Source: Anopheles merus (taxonomy: Eukaryota > Arthropoda > Insecta > Diptera > Culicidae). From it: a stretch of 64,000 nt of DNA. Below are positions 9,900 through 20,297 of the stretch, one piece after another. Where the stretch lies: assembly GCF_017562075.2 (NCBI RefSeq), contig NC_054085.1, forward strand, positions 18,647,222 through 18,711,221, written 5' to 3'. Position 1 is the first letter of the stretch. Each line of letters starts with the position of its first letter. Under the pieces are notes generated by a model. That model was not told the DNA's origin. It ran no database searches and was given only the letters and a program-made list of their open reading frames with translations. A program made the translations under genes and the position numbers.

Positions 9900-10791
9900 C
9901 TAGCACGTTTTCGTAGCTAAATGCCACTTTTACGCTTTTACTGCCAATTAAGCGCACTTGCACGGGTTCCGGGAACGGAAAATTTCTAGCTCGTTGCCGA
10001 ATTGGTACAGCTCTGCACGCTGTACCGCAGCCGAAAAACACGTGCGTTTACTTTTGGGATGCCAAAGCTGTGCCGGAGACGTCAATTGCGACACAGTGGA
10101 AACGCCGCATGGTCATGCGGGTTTGATGGTTTGGTCGAAATTATCTGATCGATTGGCCTTTTTTTAGTTTTTTTTTTGTTTTAAAATGCAAACAAAATGG
10201 AGATTGAATTATGGAATTATGGAAAATGTTTTATTTTCAGCTTGGAAAGGCAAATAAAGGCTTGAATTTCAGATGGTTTGTTGATGTACTGCGCTACCTG
10301 CGACTGTGGACATTAAAACGATAAGAAAATACTCGTTGATCGCCTGGATGACATTCGGTACCGAGTTGAAATAAGAATTGATTTTGTTGTAAAAAACTGA
10401 TGAAGTAAAACGAGGACTTAATGTGAATGTTATTTCAAAAGTCTGGTCAACCAAAAATTCATGAAAAACGAAAATATCAACCTTCTTCCTGTGAACGTTG
10501 ATTTTCAAAGACTGAATTTCTCACTTTTGACACATTGTCACAAAGATGTAGCGAAACACCCTGTACGAAGGCAACGCTGGTTTGGCGTGTTGATAGTGTT
10601 TTGAAAAAAAAGAAGCGAGCAAGCAATTTGCCCTTCTCTTCGCACCGTCTTTACAGTACAAAATCAGGACGACAGAGCCACCGACCGAGAAAACCTTTTG
10701 GCCACCCTTTTGGTTCGCCCGCCATACGAGCGTCAGTATTACCGGAAATAGCGAAGCTATCAAATTTGCGTTTACGAATCGTCTCCAAACA
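9900..10791. other. Bidirectional intergenic region between fibrillarin and pICln
   Basis: It contains the shared promoter of two divergent genes. The 9,900-10,140 half has mixed composition. 10,150-10,530 is AT-rich without recognisable elements. The last 200 bases before the pICln ATG include its presumed 5' UTR. No open frame has credible composition. Confidence 0.45.
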
Positions 10792-11534
10792 ATGGTTACC
10801 ATAGGGGAAGCATTTACGCCGACCGATGGGATCATTTTCTCCGCCACGGACGTGAAGCTGAAGATTGGCGACAGTTTGATACCGTCCCCGGGCTCGCTGC
10901 ACCTGACCGTAGGGTCCGTATTCGGGACAGGTTTCTAGCCCTCCCTTCCGCTTTGTTAGAACCATCAGTAACGATTCCCGAAACCTCGTTTTCCGCCCTA
11001 TAGTTCCTGCATATGGAGCTGCGAGGAAAGGAACGCCAGCATCAGCATCCCGTGGCCCCGGGTGGGCGTGCACGCCATCTCGTCCGTACCGGGGGAGGGT
11101 CTGTTCATGATGCTGGACGTCAACATCGTGTGGCCCGGGTTTTACAGCGGCCCGCCGGCCGAGAACAACGGCGACGCGCATCCGGACGAGCAGGGGGAGG
11201 ACGACGAGGGCCACGATTCGGAGATATCCGAGTCGGCGATGACGGAGATGTGGCTGCAGCCGGCCAGCCGCGAGATTCTCGACCAGATGTTCAGTGCCAT
11301 GCGGGAGTGCCAGAGCCTGAACCCGGGCTCGGACGTCAGCGAGGACGAGGACTACATGGAGGCGGAGGAGGACGAGCTGGAGGAGGTGGGCGATATGCGG
11401 AATCTGCAGCTCGATGGTGAGTGAGTCCTTGGTGAGTGGACCGGCGTGGAAGTGATTTGACGCTAATTTCTTTTCTCTCTTTTTTTTTTGAAACTCGTGC
11501 AGATGAGGACAAATTTGCTGACGCTGAGGAATAA
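10792..11534 (+). CDS. icln: Methylosome subunit pICln
   Basis: Sm-protein chaperone of the PRMT5 methylosome, acting in cytoplasmic snRNP assembly. Coding exons are 10,792-10,913, 11,004-11,416 and 11,503-11,534 (188 codons plus TAA). The PH-like fold is seen as MVTIGEAFTPTDGIIF, the short strand GSLHLTVGSCIW and the region SIPWPRVGVHAISSVPGEG, aligning without length change to the animal family pattern LYIAES.LSW and ..YP.ISLHA.S. The tail carries the family's acidic patches (SEISESAMTEMW, and DVSEDEDYMEAEEDELEE at about residues 150-170). The first intron's donor is a poor GG|GTCCGT, but it is the only choice that keeps the frame and the family spacing. A better-looking GTAGGG five bases upstream breaks the frame. 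Slightly shorter than Drosophila icln. Confidence 0.85.
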
Positions 11535-11853
11535 CCGCCGGGACAGGGGGGGGAAGTGATACATCTAAAAATGAATCTTTTTTTCTACTCGCGCTTGGTG
11601 TGGCAAAGGGAGGAGTTTTGAATGCAACCGACGGGTGGGTTGCAGTCGGAAGGCCACGCCGGGCGTTGTCGTCGAGTTGCCATTTTGGATCATCGCAACC
11701 GTCGTCATCGTCGTCATCGTGTCGTACAGTAAATATATACATTCAAAGGCATTTTCAAGAGAAGCTCCGAGAGCACATTAGGGGGATGCAGAAATCAAGT
11801 TGCGTGATACGTTGAATTAAAAGTAAAAAACAAAACAAAAAAACCAGAAAAGT

Positions 11854-11859
11854 AATAAA
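11854..11859 (+). terminator. Poly(A) signal (AATAAA) for pICln
   Basis: AATAAA about 320 bases after the pICln stop, before ORC6 begins at 12,208. It is the only canonical signal seen in this gap. Confidence 0.5.
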
Positions 11860-12207
11860 GTCATAGTCCTTATTGGGTGGATAATTTACAACAGTTTTTG
11901 GTGGGGAGCGTTGTGTTTCACTCATAAGGCAAATACAAACACACAAAATGAATAATTTCCAAGGAAAAACAAGTGTGCAAATGCGCAGAAATGGCCTCCT
12001 TTGTTTTGATTCCTGCTTCGATCTGTCATCGTGCGGGTTCGGCAGCAGCAGGCCACGGTTTGACGTTCAAATTCGCGCCAAACTGGTGCGTGGTGCAACA
12101 GCGACACAACACACGCACGCACACGATCATCAGCTTCGCCGGAACGGACGGGAGCGAGTGTGTGTAAACAAGGGTTGCGATCGTAAAAAAGGAAAAAGAG
12201 CGAAACG

Positions 12208-13071
12208 ATGGCCACCGGCGATAATAAACTGTTGCTTCAGCTTGTTCAAAAGCTAGGCCTCGCCCACTATGAGTCCCTTGCGCCGTAAGTTATTGCACAA
12301 TGTTACTGCAAAAACAAGAGCAAAAAAAGGTGTGTATTAACGTCCGTCCTGTCTCGGTTTCTCAGTAAAGCGACGGAACTGCAGCGCCTGCTGGAGATAC
12401 GCTCGTCCAGCGGCATGATGAGCAGCCTGGGCGACTACGCCAAGGCAACGATCTGTATCGACCTTGCCTCCAGCCTGCTCGGACTGCCGTTCGACACCGA
12501 CACGGCGATGAAGCTGTCCGGCCTGAGGAAAACGGCGTACGCGAACGGGCGCCGCACGCTGGAGAAGGTGCTGGACATCAACAAAACGCTCGGCATCGGG
12601 GAGATTTGTGTGCAGGTGGGCGTTACCCAGGTGCAGCAGGAAGCGGCCGCACTGCTCGAAGCGTACAAGCAGTACGCCGGACAGGGCGGCGCCGGGATCG
12701 ATTTTAGCCACCCGCAGTACGCGACGATGGCCGTGTTTCAGGCGTGCAAGCGGCAGAAGGTGAAACCGCCCAAAACGAAGCTGCTACCGTTCAGCCATCT
12801 CAAGCCGGCCCAGTGGAGCATGCTGGAGAAGAACTGGGAGAAGTTTCTCGCCACCGGTGCGGCCGATATGGGACCGAAGGGGGCGAACACCAAGGGCGTT
12901 GTGGTGAAGGAGCTGGCAGCAAGGGGCGGAGAAGAGCAGGCCAATGGTGGTGGGAGCAGTGCGGCACGGAAGCACGCGAGTCCGGAAAAGATCGAACCGT
13001 ACCAGAGCTGGAAGAAGCGGATGCTCGAGAAGGCGTACCGGGAGCTGGAGCTGCAACGGGGCAGTGGGTGA
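12208..13071 (+). CDS. Orc6: Origin recognition complex subunit 6
   Basis: Smallest ORC subunit, needed for DNA licensing and, in Drosophila, septin-dependent cytokinesis. Exons 12,208-12,284 and 12,366-13,071 join in frame as CC|T (260 codons plus TGA). Both halves are TFIIB-like helical cyclin folds. The first starts LLLQLVQKLGL and runs through TELQRLLEIRSSS and the conserved KATICIDLASSLLGLPFD. The second holds SGLRKTAYANGRRTLEKVL, VGVTQVQQEAAALLEAYKQY and YATMAVFQACKRQKVK. The C-terminal helix EPYQSWKKRMLEKAYRELEL matches the conserved ORC3-binding/septin region. Length matches Drosophila Orc6 (257 aa). The 81-bp intron has GTAAGT and TTTCTCAG. It follows pICln on the same strand by 673 bp. 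The poly(A) signal is at 13,264-13,269. Confidence 0.92.
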
Positions 13072-13263
13072 AAGTCTCCCTTCTCAACCCCCGGGAACCA
13101 TCATTCCACGATAGGAGATGTTTTTTTTACGCTTAGAGGTGTGTTGTTTCGAGGACGCAATGTTAGTGTTTGCACTGTGCCAATACATATCCAGATATTA
13201 TTTACCGTGAATTGTTAAGACCCTAGCTTTACGTAAGGTGCATATTTGTATACAGATTTAGGT

Positions 13264-13269
13264 AATAAA
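13264..13269 (+). terminator. Poly(A) signal (AATAAA) for ORC6
   Basis: AATAAA about 190 bases after the ORC6 stop codon and immediately before the dead LINE fragment. Confidence 0.6.
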
Positions 13270-13289
13270 CAAAAATCGAATGCTCAAAC

Positions 13290-14130
13290 AGGAAACATTT
13301 ATATACATACAATAACGAACTAAAGCCGTCGGCCGACTAGTACCGCGAGCAGAATATTGCGCCATAACGCGCGGTCCTGTGCTGCACATCTCCAAATCGA
13401 GATCCTCCGAACCTCCGCAAGTCTGCCTCGACCTAGTCAAGCCAACATACTAGCTATGCCTCTCTCCTCCGCGTGCCCATTGGGTCCCTTTCGAAGACCT
13501 CCCTGACTGGGTAGCGAACAGGCCTCCTCGCTATACGTCCCAGCCATCTAAGAGACCCGATGTTCACCAGGATTCCTATCGGGGGATCAAAACTTGCGTT
13601 CAAAACCACCGAGTGCACGTAGATCGCCTTCCAGTAAGGCCCATGTACCATGTCCGTAGAGCACAACGGGCCTTATTAGGGCCCGGTAGAGCGTCAGGTT
13701 TGTTCGCCTGAAGACTCGACCAGATGGGAGCCACTTACGTAGACTGCAGAAGGTGCGATTTTCCTGCGAGGATGCGCCTCCGAATTTCCAAGGATGTGTC
13801 AGTCACATGGGACTTGGGATCCTAGGTATACGAAGGAACCCACCTCCTCCACAGTGTCATAATCATCCATGGTGATAAAGGGAAAGGTATCTGGAGTGTT
13901 ATCCCTAGACCCTATTCCCTGCATGTACTTCGTCTTTGACGTGTTGATCTGGAGTCCGACCCGCTGAGCTTCTGACTTAAGTCCTGCATGCCTTTCCACA
14001 GCCGTCCTCTCTTGTTGATCGTAAAAATGTCAATGTCGTCCGCTCAGCCCAGGAGTTGGATGGAGGGTTAGAAGATGATACCTCGCATGCCTGCTCGTCT
14101 TATCACACCTTCTATGGTCACGCTGTATAG
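13290..14130 (-). pseudogene. Dead non-LTR retrotransposon fragment (reverse transcriptase C-terminus)
   Basis: Read on the minus strand, the pieces fall in the usual order of insect LINE reverse transcriptases. First comes the catalytic ADDID box near 14,047-14,030, with the expected F of FADDID replaced by a stop. Next are AGLKSEAQRVGLQINTSKTK and DTVEEVGSFVYLGSQV (13,999-13,799), then SLRWLGRIARRPV (about 13,555-13,515), and a C-terminal FGGSEDLDLEMC-like segment ending near 13,290. Stops and frameshifts separate the blocks and the fingers/palm N-terminus is missing. It is a 5'-truncated inactive copy lying just after the ORC6 poly(A) signal. The clade is not assigned. Confidence 0.8.
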
Positions 14131-14212
14131 GATACATGAATGTCTATCCCCATTGCCTCAGTCATCTGTGGGAAGCAAACTGGGCCAACGCGACATCACC
14201 TAACTTTGAGGA

Positions 14213-14414
14213 GTTCTACTTCTTCTATTTGGCATAACGTCCTACGCGGACATGCCGGCTTATACAGGCTTTCGAGACTTATTTCATTGCCACGTAGCCG
14301 GATATTCAATCCTTGCTACGGGAGGATGGTTCATTCTGGGCTTGAACCCATGACCCCATGACGGGCATGTTATTGAGTTGACAAGTTGTTGACGACTGTA
14401 CCACGGGACCGCCC
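14213..14414 (-). mobile_element. tRNA-derived SINE with 9-bp target-site duplication
   Basis: On the minus strand it starts GGCGGTCCCGTGGTACAG, with box A-like TGGTACAGTCGTCAAC and box B-like GGGTTCAAGCCC about 50 bases later. It continues through a 3' body (GTCTCGAAAGCCTGTATAAG) to an A/AGAAG-rich tail. Both flanks carry CTTTGAGGA (14,204-14,212 and 14,415-14,423, plus-strand sense), a clean target-site duplication. The length of 202 bp, the head and the TGTCCGCGTAGGACGTTATG tail recall the SINE200 family of Anopheles gambiae (from memory). Its head is shared with the SINE at 55,403-55,608 but the tails differ. Confidence 0.85.
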
Positions 14415-14423
14415 CTTTGAGGA

Positions 14424-17068
14424 ATACGGAAACGTTTGTAATCCCCACTTCATTGTGTAATTGGCAGCACCACCGCTCACTCAGCAGGAGATGTTCGGAT
14501 GCTGGGAATGAGGCATCGACAACGGCATCACGTCGGGCGTGTGTGTGTAATTATTTACTTCCTACAAAATGTATTTCGCGCGCACGCCTCCAGAATTAGT
14601 AATAATAGTGCTAACAAAGAAACGTAGTAGGAGTACGGTGCTGTGTGTGTGTGTGTTGCTTCTGGTGTTACGATACTGCAACGGAAAGTGATTAGATATA
14701 TCAGTTATAGGTCTGCCTAACATGATTCACAGATCTTGGCGCCAACCGACAAATCAGATCGAGAACTCAGTTGATACGGAATAATTCAAATAACAGAGGA
14801 CTAACGCCAAGCACCATAGAATACTAGCAATTAGGATGGTTATGTAGCGTCTCTAAGGGGATATCATTTGAGGTTGAAAATAACACCTTTCTCAAATCAA
14901 ATCTCTTCCTTCTGGGTGAAAATTGGGGCCTGGTGCCATCTGCACAGCTTTTACTTCAGCTTTCCGCAACAAGATCGTGCTATAATATTTATATGTACAT
15001 TTCATCTCGCAAACAAAGAGAAAGCCCCGAATGTTCATAGTATTCTTGCGTACAGATTTTTCCCTCTTTTTAATGCGCATACCATATGCCTCCTTGTGGC
15101 CAAGAATAGTTTGAATTGAATGGATTGGTTAAATCTAATAAGAATGAAGGCATTATCCGTGTGGCGTTGGTAGGTAGCACCAGTAGTTCTACCGTCCCAT
15201 GTGAAAAGGGTAACATAAATTGAGCAAAAGTGTTGAAATACCGGCAAGAAAAAAACGTCTAACATTGAGTAGCGACAAATAGTGGAAAATAGATTTAAAA
15301 AACCAATTGCCCTTGGCTCACAAAACACACACACGCACACGGAAAAGACTGCGAAGTGAAAAAAAAGAAAGAAAGAAAAAAACAAAAACAAACAATAATT
15401 CTACATTCGGAAGTTATTGTACAGCTTTTCATTTGGAATAAATGGTAATTATGCGGTGCTTATTTGTCTTATCATATAAACACACACACACAGACGCGCT
15501 CACACGCCCACACGCACCTCTCTTTCTCGCTGTCCACTATCGCATACACACATTCTTTCTCTGTCTGTCTCTCTCTCTCTCTCTATGCTGCGTTCTAAGG
15601 CCTTTTTGCCCGGCATATCAAGCAAGATGGGCATTTATATGAACTGCGCTACAGGGGGAGGGGTTCGAACTAATAAACGGGCTAACGCTTTTGATAGCAA
15701 TTGATAGATAGATAACTGATCAACGGATGGTTTGGGAGGGGTGAATGGTGAAGGGTCTGTGTTTTGCCCTATTGTGTGTGTGCAATTAATTCATCACCAA
15801 TTGGAGCAAAAATTCTGCTTTAGTGTACGTACGCGGCATGTATGCAGCAAACGATTGTAAGATTAAAAGTTACTGTGTCTTGAAGATGGTAAAATCAAAA
15901 TTATAATAAAAAAAAGAAATCAATTGCAAACTCACATTTTGCTTTCCTTTTCTTTTCTCCCCGTGAACTATACATTCCTGGTGTCGTCCTGCTTTTCTTT
16001 TTCTTCGCAACGCTTTCTTCACATGTGTGTCCAGTAGGCGAGTTAATCACTATAGTAATATGCGGCTCTTGTTTCCCTCTTTCTGATCGTCCGCGTTTGC
16101 TGCTGGTACCTTGCTTCCTGCGTTTCTCCTTATAGTAGAGCTCTAAACGGTACATACTAATGACGGCGTTCGCGTCCCTATCATCTTTCTTCTGCTTTTG
16201 TTTTCGGTCCCACTCACTTTCCTGTACTGTTTGCTGCATATCCTCTCTAGTCCTTTTCGTTATACCTCAATACACATTCCGGAAGTTTCTTGCTCTATCT
16301 CTCGCAGGCGCGGTATTGAAGTGGCTACACTAAATTAGTTTTATTTGCCTATCGTTCTAATAATTGCTCTCTCCTATCAATCTGACCATCACACCCCATA
16401 CACACACCATCGGACGACGGTCGGTCGGTCAACAGCTCTCGCTCCTTTTCTCCTACAAATTTAATATGCTTCTAGCAGGGGGCGGGGGCGGGGGGGGGGG
16501 GTTAAAACGGACGCTGCAGCAACACATGTACGCGCGCGCGTTTTAGTAACATCACACCTGCGCGCATCCCGTTTTAACAAATCACCGCCGCCATCAACAT
16601 CACGTCACGTTCGTCTAGCAGGCGCACGTGATGGTTTAGGCTAAGGTGCAATCAAACAGGGAAGGAAACAGGAGGGGGGAAAACACGAAAACAAAAAAAA
16701 AACGATATTGCAATCCTTTGCAATAGCCGTTTTCTTGCACCGACGGGGAATTTTCACGACTCTAAACAATCATCATCAGCTTCATCTTTGCTTCCACCGC
16801 TTGCTTTCGTTTCTTCACTATTTATAGCTAATTATGTCTCGTGGTTTCCGTGTAGGTGTGATTTGTATATATATATAATATGTGTGTGTGTGTATTTGTG
16901 TATATATATAAAAGAGTTCTTTTTGATAATAAAAAGGAAGAGAAAAAAAAACAGCACACGGAGCTTGATGGAGGTGGTGGCTTGTTGTCCCCCATCCCCC
17001 AGCCAACACAGCAACACAGCATATGCCGCCGCCGCTGCCGCCGCCCATCCGTGTGAGAAGGTGGAAAA
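14424..17068. other. Non-coding region downstream of lolal
   Basis: No gene is recognised. Much of it probably belongs to the lolal 3' UTR: TTTATT at 16,340-16,345 is a possible minus-strand poly(A) signal. Contents are CA tract 15,480-15,490, CT tract near 15,562-15,584, G-run near 16,480-16,501 and TG/TA repeats near 16,865-16,910. Short open frames here have no family resemblance. Confidence 0.45.
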
Positions 17069-17615
17069 TCAACCTTCCCGCTTGATATTTGTCGGCGTTT
17101 CCGCCAGCCCCTTCACTTTCAGTCGGTCGGCGGTCTTGAGGAACGTTGGGAGCTGCTCCTGCGACACGTTCACCTCGCCCGCGTACATAAACTCGAGGAT
17201 CGCCTGCAGATGGTTGTAGGACACGTCTTTCAGGATGATGATCGGGTGTTTGGAGGGATTTTCCTGCAACAAAAAAAAAGAGAGAGAGAGAGAGGTTATG
17301 CGAATTGATTGGGACTGCGTTGCGCGATTGAAAGGCGAGAACGTACCTCCAGCAGTGATTTGAAATATGGACTACAGGCCGACAGGACCATCTTGTGAGC
17401 TTTGCACGTCTGTCCTTCACACGCTAGTGTCACCTAAAAAGGAAACAAAGAGTGGAACAATTATAATATAATACCGAGAGAACATAGCCGTGGGCAAAGC
17501 GCCAAACACCACTTACATCTGTAAAGCTTTTCTCGTTCCGTAGATGACGGAATGATGTCACCATATTCGTCTGGAAGTCATTCCACTTGAGGAAGTACTG
17601 TTGTTGATCGGCCAT
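17069..17615 (-). CDS. lolal: Lola-like / Batman, BTB-only chromatin protein
   Basis: Small nuclear protein consisting almost only of a BTB/POZ dimerisation domain. In Drosophila it partners GAGA factor and Polycomb/trithorax-linked complexes. Minus-strand exons 17,615-17,517, 17,433-17,347 and 17,263-17,069 are all phase 0 (33, 29 and 64 codons plus TGA; 126 aa). It starts MADQQQYFLKWNDFQTN. Typical TTK-type BTB blocks follow: TDVTLACEGQTCKAHKMVLS, ACSPYFKSLLEENPSKHP, LEFMYAGEVNVSQEQLP and LKTADRLKVKGLAE. It ends directly after IKREG, exactly as lolal does, with no zinc-finger exon. This separates it from lola, ttk and Broad. An acceptor-like CGCAG 18 bases upstream of the ATG suggests a 5' UTR intron. 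Introns are 83 bp each. Confidence 0.93.
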
Positions 17616-19000
17616 GTTTTTCCTGTTTCTGCGGCGCTTTTATGTAGTGCTTCGGGGAGGGAAACAAAACTAAACCACTAAAACGGATGGAAACCAAAAA
17701 CCAGCGAACGAAGAGCGGGATTCAATCTAAAAAGTCACATAAAAAGCAACAAAGAAAAACTATTAAAGAAATACGTACGATATAAAATGAAGAAAAATAA
17801 AATGCAGAATGCACCTTCTCATCCTCCCTACCCTCCACGAAACGCGACATGCAAGTTCTCCGCAAAAAAGAGATATGTTTGCCCTTTTGGATTTGTCGGT
17901 TTTGCACACACACACACACACAAGGCCCGCTGCTCTATGATATAAAAAACGATTCCGCGCAGTCAAACAACAACAAGCAGCCGCCTGCGCCCGGAGGCTC
18001 CCCAATCACTCGCGCAACGTGGTTTGACCTCGTTTTTCACCATTTCGGGTGGAGGGGGAGGATTCCACATTAATGGAAGGGGGGAGAAGAGCCTTACCCA
18101 CAAAAGCGAGTATGGGGCTGTTTTATTTTGCCATTACTTGCACAGCTCATCTAAGAGCACACACGTGTGTGTCTGTGTGTTTTGGTGGGTGTTTATAAAA
18201 GCTTTGTGTGGCGGGCGCGTTTGTTTTTCAACGGATCCTTCTCATTCAATTCCCATAAATCGCCTTAAACGGAGCAAGAGAAGAGAAAAGGCCAGTCGAG
18301 CCCAAAATTGAACAATTTTGCACAAACACACGACACCCCCGGGCAGCTGTACCGTAAGAGGCATCTGGTTGTGTACTGGGGGTTGTTTCAGGCAATGCTA
18401 ACCAGCTAATAAAATCCCCCCTCTCCCTCTCGATTCGTAGGTTGGCAAATCCAACCCAAACGCGGTGTTATGCCTTCCGCATAAGAATCCAGCCGTCATC
18501 GCCGTGATCAAACGTTGCATTTCATTCCGAGAAGGTTTGGCCCCAATTGGAGAGAAGAATTAGAAAGGCTAGGGCGAATGGTCGGCCACTTCTCCCCCGG
18601 CCTGCTATGAATTTCTGGGACAGCTTCTTGAGTTTTCTAAAAAAAAAAAGAAAGAAACAAAAAATTGGGTCCGCTACCCGCTTACTCTGAGGGCCTTCTC
18701 TCCACAGCATATTCGCGCATTCATATTGCTGCCGCCGATGCCGGTTTCACAACTTCTTCCGCTTTGATCGGACCATTTATCCGTTTTTGTTTTGCTTCGT
18801 ACTCTGCCGGCACACGAAGAACGTTGGGGTGGATATTAGAGAATTATTATTATTATTTTTTATTCAGCCCCTCTCACACACCAGAGAATCATCAGCAGAG
18901 AAATCTGTACAGCACATGGATACCGTTCTTCCTGCTGTGCGGGGTTCTAGATTCGCGGTTCAATCTGATCTTATTATTCTCCCTCTCTAGCTCTCTCTCT

Positions 19001-19055
<55 letters not shown>

Positions 19056-19627
19056 TTTCGTTTCATCTTCTATGTTGCCACACAGTCACCTTCGAAGTGG
19101 CTAGTTCCTTCCAGTTTCGAAATAGTTTCATCCGCCTGGGGTGCGGGCTGAAATAACAAATCCAGCGGAAATGGATGAAACTATTCTTTTTGACGGACAA
19201 GCAAAAATGTGTCGCTTTGCTTTTGCATTTAAAACAGTAAATAAATACATTTTTACACCAATGTTTAACATAAATTTAACCCATTTCTTTACGATTTAAG
19301 GATCTCAAGAAAATTGATAAAACACTACAGTTTCTGCGAAAAATCTTTCTTTTGTCACACACAAACACTAAAACCATTGATTTTATTTTAGCTTTTCTAT
19401 CCAAAACAAGGAAGAAAAGACAGTTGTTAAATCCCTCAGCCAACTTCGACCCGCCGATCGATTGCCCGCGAAGTACACATTACCGAGACACAACTGCTGC
19501 ACAACAACAACAACAGCAAAAAGTACCTTCACGTGCACCCACCCATTGCATTTTCGATCGAAACTAATAAACCACACAAAAACAACAGCCACCACAAAAA
19601 GCAAACCTGACTTCGCTGGCTACGGGC
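17616..19627. other. Upstream region of lolal, non-coding
   Basis: Presumed 5' UTR intron and promoter sequence of lolal. No credible coding frame is seen. It contains CA tract 17,906-17,922 and the CT array annotated separately. Further minus-strand leader exons may lie as far up as about 23,000, where a GTTAGT donor-like site is seen, but this is not established. Confidence 0.4.
18981..19055 (+). repeat. CT/GA microsatellite
   Basis: About 75 bases of CTCTCT interrupted near its start by two TAG triplets; the last 45 bases are nearly pure (CT)n. On the minus strand this is a GAGAG tract, the kind of sequence bound by GAGA factor. Functional meaning is not shown. Confidence 0.85.
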
Positions 19628-20297
19628 TAGTGGTGGGAGCTCGGAATCAGACCTACCCGATTCCGATTCCGTGTTCGGAATCAATTCCGGAGCCGATTCT
19701 GATGTAGAGATCGATTCCGATTCCGAAGATGACTCCGGTGCCGATTCTGGAGTTGACTACGAAGCCGATTCCGGATTTAACTCCAGGACTAAGGAACTCA
19801 AAACTAAGATTTAACTTTACTAAGGAGCCAATTCGGAAGCCGATTCCGGAGGCGATAACGAAGCCGATTCCGAAGATGACCATGGAGCCTATTCCGAAGC
19901 CGATTCCGGAGTTGATTTCGGAGCCAATACCGAAGATGATTCCGTAGTTGACTCCGGGGCCGATTCCGGAGTCGATTCCGGAGCCAATTCCGAAGTTGAC
20001 TCCGGGGGAATCAACTCCGGAATCAGAATTGGCTCCGGAATTGGAATCGACCTGGGAATCGCAACCTGGGAATTAGCTCCGGAATAAGAATCAATTTTTG
20101 AACTAAAATAAGAAGTTTTAGAAGCAAAACCAGCCTGCGAATCTCCATGAGAATGGATCGTTGGATACTAGTAAATTTGGATTCTATCAATACGTAGCAT
20201 CATTGGCTACGACAGAGTCGATTCCGGAATCGATCCCATAAAACTTCAAAGCTAGCCGGAATCAATTCCGACGGAAACTTCATTTTTCCCATCACTA
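19628..20297 (-). mobile_element. hAT-like non-autonomous element with GGAATC/TCCGGA repeats (copy C)
   Basis: A 670-bp segment with ends TAGTGGTGGG and CCCATCACTA. It is flanked by CTACGGGC (19,620-19,627) and CTACGGAC (20,298-20,305), an 8-bp target duplication with one mismatch. Its interior is an irregular array of GATTCCGGAGCCGATTCCG-like units. The core at about 20,090-20,225, read in reverse (GCTACGTATTGATAG, AATCCAAATTTACTAG, CGATCCATTCTCATGGAG), matches the core of the element at 1,396-2,040, so this copy lies inverted to that one. It has no coding capacity. TIRs, 8-bp duplication and small size fit a hAT-type MITE. Confidence 0.8.
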
